Below, in pieces: positions 50,222 through 59,449 of a stretch of DNA of 64,000 nt (positions within the stretch are counted from its first letter, which is position 1; every line of letters begins with the position of its first letter). The notes under the pieces are model-generated. The model had not been told where the DNA came from and did no database searches. It was given only the letters and a program-made list of their open reading frames with translations. The translations under genes were made by a program, and so were the position numbers. This DNA is from Flavobacterium hiemivividum. GTDB taxonomy: Bacteria > Bacteroidota > Bacteroidia > Flavobacteriales > Flavobacteriaceae. The stretch covers positions 1-64,000 of the forward strand of contig NZ_SMFO01000003.1 in the NCBI RefSeq assembly GCF_004349145.1, given 5' to 3'.

Positions 50222-51094
50222 TTAAGTATTCGGATTTATTGACATTAAGTATTTCTTTGGAGTTGTGGCAAATTTCTTTTTAAATGCTGCGATGAAATGA
50301 CTTCCGGTGCTGTATCCTATTTTTAATCCTACCTCATTTACATTATAAGAACCACTGTCGAGTAACTTTCTAGCAAAATCCATTTTGTAATCAAAAAGAA
50401 AACCATAAACAGTATCACCATAAATTTGTTTGAAACCCATTTTTAGCTTCTTCAAATTCAAGCCTATTTCATCTGCTAATTCTTGCAATCCAGGCGGTTC
50501 GGCCATATTAGCGATGATGATTTCTTTGGCTCTTCTAATTTTCATTACATTATCTTCATCAATCAAAAACGGACATTGTTCTGCGTTTGGATCCTCCGTT
50601 CTATTGAAGTACAAACTTAATAATTCGTATCCTTTTCCTTTGTAATATAGGTTTTTTATAGATGGATGCAGGCTGTAATGAAATAATTGCGACAAGACAA
50701 TAGCCATAGAAGGGCTGATATTTCCCTCGTTATAATATTTCTTGTCTTTATTATCACCACTTAAAAAGGTGATGTAATCTGCTTCTGTCGAAAATAAAGC
50801 GTGAAATTTCTTAATCGAAATGATAACCGAAATCACCCAGGAATTGGGTGCTAATTCTAGATTTAGTGGCAGTTCCTTTTGCGGATTGTATAAAAGCAAT
50901 GATTTTTCTTCTTTCAATTCCAGAGCATAACTGCCTTGGTTGAATAAAAATTTAGCACTTCCTTTAAGTCCAAAATGAAATTGAATGAGTCCGCTGTCCA
51001 ATTCCCGTTGCGCATTAAAAGATTCTAGACCGTCATTTTGGAACCGAATTAACGTAAAATCGTCTTCAATTTTTATAATTTCTTGTGAACCCAT
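50222..51094 (-). CDS. AraC-family transcriptional regulator
   Basis: 290 residues from the ATG at 51094 (MGSQEIIKIEDDF); a TTG at 51124 would add 10 residues and is less likely. The N-terminal half is a beta-rich ligand-binding-like region and the C-terminal 100 residues form the double HTH (LQELADEIGLNLKKLKMGFK and VGLKIGYSTGSHFIAAFKKK). It is divergent from hemA with about 230 bp between starts, so it is a good candidate regulator of heme genes; the ligand is unknown. Confidence 0.9.
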   Translation of the reverse strand: MGSQEIIKIEDDFTLIRFQNDGLESFNAQRELDSGLIQFHFGLKGSAKFLFNQGSYALELKEEKSLLLYNPQKELPLNLELAPNSWVISVIISIKKFHALFSTEADYITFLSGDNKDKKYYNEGNISPSMAIVLSQLFHYSLHPSIKNLYYKGKGYELLSLYFNRTEDPNAEQCPFLIDEDNVMKIRRAKEIIIANMAEPPGLQELADEIGLNLKKLKMGFKQIYGDTVYGFLFDYKMDFARKLLDSGSYNVNEVGLKIGYSTGSHFIAAFKKKFATTPKKYLMSINPNT

Positions 51095-51289
51095 AGCGAT
51101 ATTTTTTAGGTGAAATCCTGACAATTATCAGATCGTTTTATTTAGAACAACTCTAAATAGAGTGCTTAGAATGACGTGATTTCATTGCAAAAATAGATTT
51201 TTTTACTAGAAAATAGGCAATTAGAATCAAAAAAACATTTAGCGATACAAATAGAACTTCTAGCGTTACTTTTATAAATACTATAGTGA

Positions 51290-51297
51290 TAATTTTG
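51290..51297 (+). promoter_or_regulatory. -7 promoter element of hemA
   Basis: TAATTTTG fits TAnnTTTG, 25 bp before the hemA ATG. It lies in the region shared with the divergent AraC-type gene, where an operator would be expected. Confidence 0.55.
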
Positions 51298-51322
51298 TTC
51301 CACTTTCTTGAAAAGTGCAAAT

Positions 51323-52579
51323 ATGGAAAACAACAACACAGCAAAGCATCAATATTTTTACTCCGTTGGACTGAGTTATAAAAAAGCAGATGCTGAGATT
51401 AGAGGAAAGTTTAGTTTAGATACCGCAGCCAAAACGCGTTTATTAGAGCAAGCTAAGCTAGAAGGGATAGAGAGTTTAATAGTTACTTCTACCTGCAACC
51501 GTACCGAAATTTATGGCTTTGCGGAGCATCCTTTTCAATTAATTAAATTAATTTGCGAGAACAGCCAAGGTACAGTTGAAGCATTTCAAAAAGTAGGTTT
51601 TGTTTATAAAAATCAAGAAGCAATCAGTCACATGTTTCGTGTAGGAACAGGTTTAGACAGTCAAATTCTTGGTGATTTCGAAATTATAGCTCAAATAAAA
51701 TCCAGCTTTAGCCAGTCAAAATTTTTAGGTCTTGCCAATAATTTCATGGAAAGACTAGTAAATGCCGTAATTCAAGCCAGTAAAAAAATAAAAACAGATA
51801 CGGAGATAAGTTCGGGAGCCACTTCGGTTTCTTTTGCAGCTGTTCAATATATTTTTAAGAACGTAGAAGACATTGGAAACAAAAACATTCTATTGTTTGG
51901 TACGGGGAAAATTGGTAGAAATACCTGTGAAAATTTAGTGAAACACACTAAAAACGAGCATATTACTTTAATAAACAGAACGAAATCTAAAGCCGAAAAA
52001 ATAGCTGGAAAGCTAAATTTAATTGTAAAAGATTATTCAGAGCTGCATCTTGAACTTCAAAAAGCGGATGTAGTAGTTGTAGCTACAGGCGCTCAAAACC
52101 CTACGGTAGATAAAGCGATTCTGAATTTGAAAAAACCATTATTAATATTGGATTTGTCAATTCCGAAAAATGTAAATGAAGATGTACAGGAATTAGAAGG
52201 CGTTACATTGATTCACATGGATTATTTGTCTCAACTTACAGATGAAACTTTAGAAAACAGGAAGAAAAGTATTCCCGCTGCTGAAGCAATTATCGAAGAA
52301 ATAAAGGAAGAATTTATTACTTGGACAAAAGGCAGAAAATTTGCTCCTACAATTAATGCTTTGAAAGCAAAATTGAATGCAATAAAAATCTCAGAATTGG
52401 ATTTTCAAAGTAAGAAAATCTCAAACTTCAATGAAGAGCAGGCAGAAATTATCAGCAACAGAATTATCCAAAAAATAACAACTCATTTTGCCAATCATTT
52501 GAAAGATGATAGTACAATGGTAGATGAAAGTATCGAATGGATTGAGAAAGTTTTTAAAATTGGCGTTACCGCAAAATAA
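51323..52579 (+). CDS. hemA: Glutamyl-tRNA reductase
   Basis: First committed step of C5 heme synthesis: reduces Glu-tRNA to glutamate-1-semialdehyde with NADPH. 418 residues from the ATG giving MENNNTAKH. A TTG 15 bp upstream (51308) is in frame but sits at the expected transcription start of the TAATTTTG promoter, so it is rejected. Catalytic Cys58 is in STCNRTEIYG; the NADPH site is ILLFGTGKIGRN. Opens the plus-strand heme series. hemL is not in the window. Confidence 0.96.
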   Translation: MENNNTAKHQYFYSVGLSYKKADAEIRGKFSLDTAAKTRLLEQAKLEGIESLIVTSTCNRTEIYGFAEHPFQLIKLICENSQGTVEAFQKVGFVYKNQEAISHMFRVGTGLDSQILGDFEIIAQIKSSFSQSKFLGLANNFMERLVNAVIQASKKIKTDTEISSGATSVSFAAVQYIFKNVEDIGNKNILLFGTGKIGRNTCENLVKHTKNEHITLINRTKSKAEKIAGKLNLIVKDYSELHLELQKADVVVVATGAQNPTVDKAILNLKKPLLILDLSIPKNVNEDVQELEGVTLIHMDYLSQLTDETLENRKKSIPAAEAIIEEIKEEFITWTKGRKFAPTINALKAKLNAIKISELDFQSKKISNFNEEQAEIISNRIIQKITTHFANHLKDDSTMVDESIEWIEKVFKIGVTAK

Positions 52580-52623
52580 AACCAATAAGTAATTTTAGTT
52601 TCTTAAGGGTTTAAAAAATAAAA

Positions 52624-53544
52624 ATGGCAGAAAAAATCATACGTATAGGAACTCGAGACAGTGAACTCGCGCTCTGGCAAGCTCATACAGTCGAAAAAAA
52701 ACTAAACGATCTAGGTTATAAAACCGAAATTATTGCGGTAAAATCACAGGGCGATATTATTCTTGACAAACCGCTCTATGAACTTGGAATCACAGGAATT
52801 TTTACAAAAACATTAGATATTGCCATGATCAACGGTCAGGTCGATATTGCGGTTCATTCCATGAAAGATGTTCCTACGGCTTTGCCAATAGGAATTGTTC
52901 AGGCGGCTGTTTTAGAAAGAGCCAATACCCTCGATATTTTAGTTCACAAAGGAAATCTTGACTTTCTTAATGGAGAAGGAACAATTGCCACAGGAAGTTT
53001 ACGCCGTCAGGCACAATGGCTTAATAAATATCCTGCGCATAAAGTAGTTGATTTGCGTGGAAACGTAAATACCAGAATGCAAAAATTGAAGGATAGCGAA
53101 TGGAGCGGAGCCGTTTTTGCAGCAGCAGGACTAGAAAGAATCAACTTAAAACCATCAAATTATATTAATCTTGATTGGATGATTCCAGCACCAGCTCAAG
53201 GTGCGATGGTTATTGTTGCGATGGCAAATGATGATTTTTGTAGAGATGCAGTTTCCGAATTAAATGATATAGAAACCGAAGTGTGTACGCACATAGAAAG
53301 ACAGTTTCTAAAAACACTTGAAGGTGGTTGTACAGCGCCGATAGGTGCTTTAGCAGTTTTTGAGGAAGATGAAATTATATTCGATGGAGTTTTGTTTTCG
53401 CTTGATGGAAAAGAAAAAATCGAGGTAAATAAGAGAGTTCCATTACAAGATTGGAAAAAATTAGGATTTTTTTCAGCAAAGGAAATTTTAGATAATGGTG
53501 GAATTAGTTTAATGGAAAACATTCGTAAAGATTTAAAAAAGTAA
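52624..53544 (+). CDS. hemC: Hydroxymethylbilane synthase (porphobilinogen deaminase)
   Basis: Condenses four porphobilinogen molecules to hydroxymethylbilane. 306 residues. RIGTRDSELALWQA begins the fold, HSMKDVPT (79-86) and ATGSLRRQAQ (122-131) line the active site, and Cys236 in LEGGCTAPIG attaches the dipyrromethane cofactor. 44 bp after hemA. Confidence 0.96.
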   Translation: MAEKIIRIGTRDSELALWQAHTVEKKLNDLGYKTEIIAVKSQGDIILDKPLYELGITGIFTKTLDIAMINGQVDIAVHSMKDVPTALPIGIVQAAVLERANTLDILVHKGNLDFLNGEGTIATGSLRRQAQWLNKYPAHKVVDLRGNVNTRMQKLKDSEWSGAVFAAAGLERINLKPSNYINLDWMIPAPAQGAMVIVAMANDDFCRDAVSELNDIETEVCTHIERQFLKTLEGGCTAPIGALAVFEEDEIIFDGVLFSLDGKEKIEVNKRVPLQDWKKLGFFSAKEILDNGGISLMENIRKDLKK

Positions 53545-53556
53545 TTTTATTTCAAT

Positions 53557-55299
53557 ATGAAGAAAGAATCCTTACTCAATTATTTATATCGCTTTTTTGA
53601 TATTATAGTATTGCTTTTTATAGTTTTTGACTTCGGATATGATTTTGAAGAAAACTATAACTCGCCTCATGTTGTTGGATTAATTCTGCTTTCAGTTGGT
53701 TTATTAGCTTTTAATTCCTTTAAATTTTTTAATTATTCATTAAGAAGCAATAAAAAAGTAGTGCTAATCAATATGGTATTACTGTCCATAATTTTGCTAA
53801 TCTGTGGATTTATTTCATTGGTAAACAGTAGTTTGCATTCCGTTTTTATCCTGCAAAAAATTAAACCAGTTCTCGAAGGCGGATTGATTTTGTATTTCTT
53901 ATTAAGGCTAATGGTTTTTGTACGTCATATTTATGACATCTATTTTAATCCAGCCATCGTTTTTGTTGGAAGTTTTATGATTTTAGTTTTAATAGGTGGC
54001 TTTTTACTCATGCTTCCCAGTGCTACTACAAACGGAATTACCTTTACAAATGCGCTTTTTACGGCCACTAGTGCCGTTTGTGTTACCGGTTTAACCGTAG
54101 TTGATACAGCAGTCGATTTTACTATTGTAGGCCAGTCTATAATTATTGTTTTAATACAATTAGGTGGAATAGGAATATTGACATTTACATCTTTTTTCGC
54201 CTTCTTTTTTAGAGGGAGTACTTCGTTTAAAGAAGGTTTAAATACTAAAGATTTTATTGCTCATGAAGGTCTTAAAGATGTTTTTAGAGCAGCACTAAAC
54301 GTTGTGATTTTTACTTTAGGAGTTGAGCTGGTAGGAGCGATATTTATCTATTCTTCGATTATCGACAATCCAGCCATCACTAATGAATTTTATTTTTCAA
54401 TTTTTCACTCCATATCCGCTTTTTGTAATGCAGGATTTTCCATTTTACCAGGAGGAATAATCAATGAAACAGTCCGTTTTAATTATTATTTACAATGGAT
54501 TTTAATGTTGATGATTATTCTGGGCGGATTAGGACATAACATCGTCTTCAATTTTTTTCATTATATAAAAACGTATGTAATTGAGTTGTTTAAGCAAAAG
54601 GTAATCCATAAAAAAATAAGAATAATTACCTTAAATACTAATATTGTAATTTATACTACACTGATATTATTAGTAGGTGGTTTCCTTTTTCTTTATGTCT
54701 CAGAGTACAACAATACCTTGCTAGAACACAAAACTGTTTTTGGAAAAGTAACAGCGGCAAGTTTTAATGCTGTTTCCCCAAGAACAGCTGGTTTTAATGC
54801 TGTTGATTATACACAGATGAATGTTCCATCTTTACTTTTTATTATCTTTTTAATGTGGATAGGTGGATCGCCAGCTTCTACCGCTGGTGGAATAAAAACG
54901 AGTACTTTTGCACTAGCAACTTTAAATATATTTACAGTAGCTAGAGGAAAAAGTAGAATTCAATTGTTCGGAAGGAGAATATCGTCAGAATCTACAGCGC
55001 GTGCGTTTGCAATTTTATCAATCTCGCTAATTACTATTGGTATTTCGATTATGGCTCTTTTAATTTTCGAACCAAAAGATACGCCTTTATTAACGGTAGC
55101 TTTCGAATGTTTTTCAGCTTATAGCACGGTGGGGTTAAGCTTGAATTTTACTCAAACGTTAACAGAACCGAGTAAATATGTTTTGATTGCATGTATGTTT
55201 ATAGGTCGAATAGGAATGCTCAATTTAATGGTAGGATTATTACGTAGATTGAACCATCAATTTTATGAATATCCAAAAGCGAATATATTAATTAACTAA
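53557..55299 (+). CDS. trkH: TrkH-type potassium uptake channel
   Basis: 580 residues with about 12 membrane helices. The K+ selectivity-filter loops can be seen as TSAVCVTGLTVVDT, SAFCNAGFSILPG, SPRTAGFNAVDY and SAYSTVGLSLNF. TrkH/KtrB proteins take up K+ with a cytosolic RCK partner; the next gene encodes one. An extended N-terminal segment with about three extra helices precedes the core. It lies 12 bp after hemC. Confidence 0.93.
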   Translation: MKKESLLNYLYRFFDIIVLLFIVFDFGYDFEENYNSPHVVGLILLSVGLLAFNSFKFFNYSLRSNKKVVLINMVLLSIILLICGFISLVNSSLHSVFILQKIKPVLEGGLILYFLLRLMVFVRHIYDIYFNPAIVFVGSFMILVLIGGFLLMLPSATTNGITFTNALFTATSAVCVTGLTVVDTAVDFTIVGQSIIIVLIQLGGIGILTFTSFFAFFFRGSTSFKEGLNTKDFIAHEGLKDVFRAALNVVIFTLGVELVGAIFIYSSIIDNPAITNEFYFSIFHSISAFCNAGFSILPGGIINETVRFNYYLQWILMLMIILGGLGHNIVFNFFHYIKTYVIELFKQKVIHKKIRIITLNTNIVIYTTLILLVGGFLFLYVSEYNNTLLEHKTVFGKVTAASFNAVSPRTAGFNAVDYTQMNVPSLLFIIFLMWIGGSPASTAGGIKTSTFALATLNIFTVARGKSRIQLFGRRISSESTARAFAILSISLITIGISIMALLIFEPKDTPLLTVAFECFSAYSTVGLSLNFTQTLTEPSKYVLIACMFIGRIGMLNLMVGLLRRLNHQFYEYPKANILIN

Positions 55300-55309
55300 A
55301 CTTGGCTCA

Positions 55310-56017
55310 ATGAAAATAATCGTATTTGGTTTAGGAAACTTCGGAATGTCACTTGCAATAAGTCTTACCGAAACTGGAAATGAAGTTATTGGCGTAGACA
55401 AAAACATGGAGAAAGTCAATCTAGTGAAAGATAAAATTTCACTAGCCATTGCGATGGATTCTACTAACGAATTGTCATATGAAGCTTTACCCTTAAAAGA
55501 TACTGATAAAGTTGTGGTTGCCATTGGAGAGAACGAAGGAGCTGCGATTATCACTACTGCAATTATTAAAAAATTAAGTGATGTAAAAATCATTAGTAGA
55601 GCTTTATCGCCTATTCACGACACGGTTTTAGAAGCGATGGGAATACATAGCATCGTACATCCTGAGCAAGAATCAGCGGATAGATTGACAAAGCAAATTA
55701 ATTTTAAATCGACTCTCGAAAATTACCAATTAGACGATAATTATACTATTTCTGAAGTAAAAGCAAAACCAGAATTTTACGGTAGAACATTAGCTGAATT
55801 AGATACAATAGATAAATATCGACTGACTTTAATTACGATTATTCGAAAAAGAGAAAAGAAAAATTTAATTGGAAAGAAATCTATTGTAAAAGAAACCATT
55901 GGCCGTCCCTCTCCTGATACTATTATATTAGAAAACGATATTTTGGTCGTTTATGGATACAATAAAGATATAGAAACCTACTGCCTAGGACAAGAAGAAC
56001 ATCAAATAAGAAGTTAA
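55310..56017 (+). CDS. trkA: TrkA/KtrA-type potassium uptake regulator
   Basis: 235 residues: one RCK-N Rossmann domain with VFGLGNFGMSLAISL near residues 4-18 and one RCK-C domain (about 150-225). It gates the TrkH channel in response to nucleotide. The single-repeat size matches KtrA more than the duplicated E. coli TrkA. 10 bp after trkH and 2 bp before hemD, so translationally coupled to both. Confidence 0.92.
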   Translation: MKIIVFGLGNFGMSLAISLTETGNEVIGVDKNMEKVNLVKDKISLAIAMDSTNELSYEALPLKDTDKVVVAIGENEGAAIITTAIIKKLSDVKIISRALSPIHDTVLEAMGIHSIVHPEQESADRLTKQINFKSTLENYQLDDNYTISEVKAKPEFYGRTLAELDTIDKYRLTLITIIRKREKKNLIGKKSIVKETIGRPSPDTIILENDILVVYGYNKDIETYCLGQEEHQIRS

Positions 56018-56019
56018 TA

Positions 56020-56676
56020 ATGATTCAGATACTATCTACAAAAACGCTTTTAGACAATCAAAGGGAAGCATTGACAAATGCAAATTTCAATGTCATTGAA
56101 GTGGACTTTATTGAAACAAAAAGTCAAGCTTTCGAATTAAATGAAATCAATGATAATTTGATTTTTACGAGTCAAAATGCAGTTCAAAGTTTTTTATTGG
56201 ATCCAAAATCGGAAGATCTAAAAACAAAAAATGTTTTTTGCGTGGGTTTAAAAACCAAGATTCTGTTATCAGAAAGCGGATTTAATGTGATTGCTTACAC
56301 TGGGTATGCAGAAGATTTAGCTGAAATTATCACTTTGATTTACTCAAGTGAAAGCTACACTTTCTTTAGTGGAAACTTAAGAAGAGAGACTTTACCACAA
56401 GCCTTAAAAGAAGCGAAAGTAAAGTTTAATGAAATCCAGGTTTACGAAACTAAGTTGACACCACAGAAGATTAAAACTCCTGTTGACGCCATTTTGTTTT
56501 TTAGTCCGTCTGGTATTGAAAGTTATTTGAAAGAAAATAAAATCAAAAATGAAACCTGTTTTTGCATCGGAACAACTACTTCCAGTGCTTTGGACGGAAT
56601 AACAAAAAACATAATAATCGCAGATCAGCCAACAATTGAAGATGTGATTGAAGAAGTAATTGCCGAGTATAAATAA
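56020..56676 (+). CDS. hemD: Uroporphyrinogen-III synthase
   Basis: Closes hydroxymethylbilane with inversion of ring D to uroporphyrinogen III. 218 residues; HemD is poorly conserved but NLIFTSQNAVQSF, YTFFSGNLRRETLP and ILFFSPSGIESYL are the usual landmarks. Start two bases after the trkA stop. Confidence 0.9.
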   Translation: MIQILSTKTLLDNQREALTNANFNVIEVDFIETKSQAFELNEINDNLIFTSQNAVQSFLLDPKSEDLKTKNVFCVGLKTKILLSESGFNVIAYTGYAEDLAEIITLIYSSESYTFFSGNLRRETLPQALKEAKVKFNEIQVYETKLTPQKIKTPVDAILFFSPSGIESYLKENKIKNETCFCIGTTTSSALDGITKNIIIADQPTIEDVIEEVIAEYK

Positions 56677-56763
56677 AAATTTGCCTGTAGCTTTTAGCTT
56701 TTGGCAACAAAAAATAATCAGAATGCTTTAAGCGAATAGCTTTAAGCCAATAGTCAATAAATT

Positions 56764-57789
56764 ATGATAAAGAACGACCTATTTTTAAAAGCATTAAAAG
56801 GAGAAACAGTACAACGTCCGCCAGTTTGGATGATGCGTCAAGCTGGAAGATATTTGCCAGAATTTATCGCTTTGCGTGATAAATATGATTTCTTTACTCG
56901 TTGTCAAACGCCAGAATTAGCTGCCGAAATCACCGTACAACCGATAAGAAGAATAGCTCCGGATGCTGCGATTTTATTCTCAGACATCTTAGTAATTCCA
57001 CAAGCTATGGGAATTGAAGTGTTGATGAAGGAAAATTTTGGTCCGTTTGTGCCTAATCCTATTCGTACGATTCAGGATGTAGAGCGCGTAATTGTTCCAG
57101 ATATTCATGAAACTTTAGGTTATGTGATGGACGCTATTAAATTGACTAAAGAAATGTTGAACGATGAGGTACCGTTAATTGGTTTCGCTGGTTCACCATG
57201 GACAATTATGTGTTATGCAGTAGAAGGACAAGGGTCTAAGAGTTTCGATAAGGCAAAAGGATTTTGTTTCCAACATCCAGAAGCGGCTCATGTTTTATTG
57301 CAAAAAATTACAGACACGACAATTTTATACCTAAAAGAAAAAGTAAAATCGGGCGTAGATGCTGTTCAGATTTTTGATTCTTGGGGCGGAATGTTGTCTC
57401 CGGCTGACTACCAAGAATTCTCTTGGAAATACATAAACCAAATCGTTGAGGCTTTGGCCGATGATGCTCCTGTGATTGTTTTCGGAAAAGGATGTTGGTT
57501 TGCCTTAGGCGAAATGGGAAAAAGTAGAGCTTCTGCATTAGGAGTGGATTGGACTTGTTCTCCAAGAAATGCAAGATATCTATCTGGAGGAAACATTACT
57601 TTGCAAGGTAATTTTGATCCATCACGATTGTTGTCACCTATTCCTGTTATTAAGAAAATGGTACACGAGATGATTGACGAATTCGGAAAAGACAAATACA
57701 TCGTGAACTTAGGTCATGGTATTTTACCACATATTCCAGTAGATCACGCCAAAGCATTTATAGACGCGGTGAAGGAATACAATCAGTAG
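56764..57789 (+). CDS. hemE: Uroporphyrinogen decarboxylase
   Basis: Decarboxylates uroporphyrinogen III to coproporphyrinogen III. 341 residues. [16 protein letters not shown] near 18-33 is the family signature, [16 protein letters not shown] and [11 protein letters not shown] are further active-site blocks. The 87 bp before it hold repeat phrases (GCTTTAAGCGAATAGCTTTA), so it may have its own promoter. Confidence 0.96.
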   Translation: MIKNDLFLKALKGETVQRPPVWMMRQAGRYLPEFIALRDKYDFFTRCQTPELAAEITVQPIRRIAPDAAILFSDILVIPQAMGIEVLMKENFGPFVPNPIRTIQDVERVIVPDIHETLGYVMDAIKLTKEMLNDEVPLIGFAGSPWTIMCYAVEGQGSKSFDKAKGFCFQHPEAAHVLLQKITDTTILYLKEKVKSGVDAVQIFDSWGGMLSPADYQEFSWKYINQIVEALADDAPVIVFGKGCWFALGEMGKSRASALGVDWTCSPRNARYLSGGNITLQGNFDPSRLLSPIPVIKKMVHEMIDEFGKDKYIVNLGHGILPHIPVDHAKAFIDAVKEYNQ

Positions 57790-57859
57790 TACAAAGAATT
57801 AAGTATTAAGTATCGAGGTTTTTCTTGCTACTTAATACTCGATACTCAATTCATTTATA

Positions 57860-58780
57860 ATGAAAAATAAATTTTACGCATACATACAAAACTTACAAGA
57901 CCAAATCGTCGCAGGACTTGAATCAGTGGATGGTCATTCTAAATTTAAAGAAGATATTTGGGTACGTCCGGAAGGTGGAGGCGGAAGAACACGTGTACTT
58001 GAAAGCGGTCTTGAAGGTACAGGAGTTTTTGAAAAAGGCGGAGTGAATATTTCAGCAGTTCATGGAAAGCTACCGGAAAGCATGCAAAAACTCTTCAACG
58101 TAGGTGAAGCTGATTTCTTTGCTTGCGGATTGAGTTTAGTGATTCATCCTAAAAGCCCGATGGTACCAACGGTTCATGCTAATTGGCGCTATTTCGAAAT
58201 GTATGATGACAATGGCAATGTTATCAATTCCTGGTTTGGTGGCGGACAAGATTTAACGCCTTATTATTTATTTGAGGAAGATGCAACTCATTTTCATCAA
58301 ACCTGTAAAACAGCTTGCGATAAACATAATGTAGATTTTTATCCAAAATATAAAAAACAGTGTGATGCATATTTCTGGAATGCACATCGCAATGAAGCCA
58401 GAGGAATAGGTGGACTTTTCTTCGATTATTGCAAAGCGACTGAGCAAATGGAAATGGAAGATTGGTTCAATTTTGTTTCAGAAGTAGGTAATAGTTTCTT
58501 AGAAGCTTATATTCCAATAGTAGAAAAAAGAAAAAACTTACCATATACAGAAGCTCAAAAAACATGGCAAGAAATCCGTCGTGGTCGTTATGTCGAATTT
58601 AATTTAGTGCATGATAAAGGCACTTTATTCGGACTAAAAACCAATGGAAGAATTGAAAGTATCCTAATGAGTTTACCGCCGCGGGTGCAATGGGTTTACG
58701 ACCATAATCCAGAAGCGGGAAATGAAGAAGAAAAATTAGTTAATATATTAGAAAATCCAAAAGAATGGATAGCGCTCTAG
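57860..58780 (+). CDS. hemF: Oxygen-dependent coproporphyrinogen-III oxidase
   Basis: Oxidatively decarboxylates coproporphyrinogen III to protoporphyrinogen IX using O2. 306 residues. RPEGGGGRTRVLE, VHANWRYFEM, WFGGGQDLTPYYL and the C-terminal SLPPRVQWVYDH are all intact. It indicates an aerobic pathway; hemN is not seen here. Confidence 0.96.
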   Translation: MKNKFYAYIQNLQDQIVAGLESVDGHSKFKEDIWVRPEGGGGRTRVLESGLEGTGVFEKGGVNISAVHGKLPESMQKLFNVGEADFFACGLSLVIHPKSPMVPTVHANWRYFEMYDDNGNVINSWFGGGQDLTPYYLFEEDATHFHQTCKTACDKHNVDFYPKYKKQCDAYFWNAHRNEARGIGGLFFDYCKATEQMEMEDWFNFVSEVGNSFLEAYIPIVEKRKNLPYTEAQKTWQEIRRGRYVEFNLVHDKGTLFGLKTNGRIESILMSLPPRVQWVYDHNPEAGNEEEKLVNILENPKEWIAL

Positions 58781-58836
58781 GGCTACAATTTTTATAGAAA
58801 AGTTTGGATTAAGTCATAGTGCCAATAAGTTGGTTA

Positions 58837-58898
58837 GCTCCATAGGAGCGCTATATTTATAGCAAATAATAATGTTTTTCAAAGAGCACCAGCGGTGC
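58837..58898. repeat. REP-like palindromes upstream of the transposase
   Basis: Three small palindromes: GCTCC-ATA-GGAGC (58837-58849), GCTATA-TT-TATAGC (58850-58863) and GCACC-AGC-GGTGC (58886-58898). Confidence 0.6.
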
Positions 58899-58910
58899 GA
58901 CATATTAATA

Positions 58911-59369
58911 ATGGCGAATACCTATTCTCAATTATATATTCAAATTGTTTTCGCTGTCAAGGGAAGACAAAATCTGATTTCCAATAAATGGAAAGACGAA
59001 TTGTTTAATTATATAACGGGAATTGTTACAAATGATGAACAGAAATTAATTGCTATAAATGGAATGCCAGATCATATTCATATTTTAATTGGTTTAAAAC
59101 CGAATAAAGCATTATCTGATTTAGTAAGAGACATTAAAGCAAATTCTTCTAGGTTCATCAATGAAAAAGGGTGGGTAAATGGTAAATTTGAATGGCAAAC
59201 CGGATTCGGAGCCTTTACTTATAGTCATTCGCAACTGACCAATGTGATTAATTATATTCAAAATCAGGAAGAACATCACAAAACAAAAACATTTAAAGAA
59301 GAATATGTGGAGTTTTTAAAACGCTTTAATGTTGATTTTAAGGATGATTATCTATTCGAAGAGGTGTAA
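58911..59369 (+). CDS. REP-associated tyrosine transposase-like (IS200/Y1 HUH) protein
   Basis: 152 residues from the ATG giving MANTYSQLYIQIVF, the usual start of the family; an ATG at 58872 would read through an upstream palindrome. The HUH motif is HIHILIGL within GMPDHIHILIG, and the catalytic Tyr is in INYIQNQEEHH. HUH enzymes nick single-stranded DNA at hairpins. It sits between hemF and hemB and is flanked on both sides by short palindromes, the arrangement of RAYT genes with REP sequences. Confidence 0.88.
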   Translation: MANTYSQLYIQIVFAVKGRQNLISNKWKDELFNYITGIVTNDEQKLIAINGMPDHIHILIGLKPNKALSDLVRDIKANSSRFINEKGWVNGKFEWQTGFGAFTYSHSQLTNVINYIQNQEEHHKTKTFKEEYVEFLKRFNVDFKDDYLFEEV

Positions 59370-59375
59370 GATGCC

Positions 59376-59437
59376 GCTCCTCTGGAGCTAAAGAAAATGA
59401 TCAATAATCTATAAATATTATGCTCCTCTGGAGCTAA
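59376..59437. repeat. REP-like palindromes downstream of the transposase
   Basis: GCTCC-TCT-GGAGC occurs twice (59376-59388 and 59422-59434), each followed by TAAA, in direct orientation 46 bp apart. Confidence 0.65.
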
Positions 59438-59449
59438 AAAGTAAATCAT

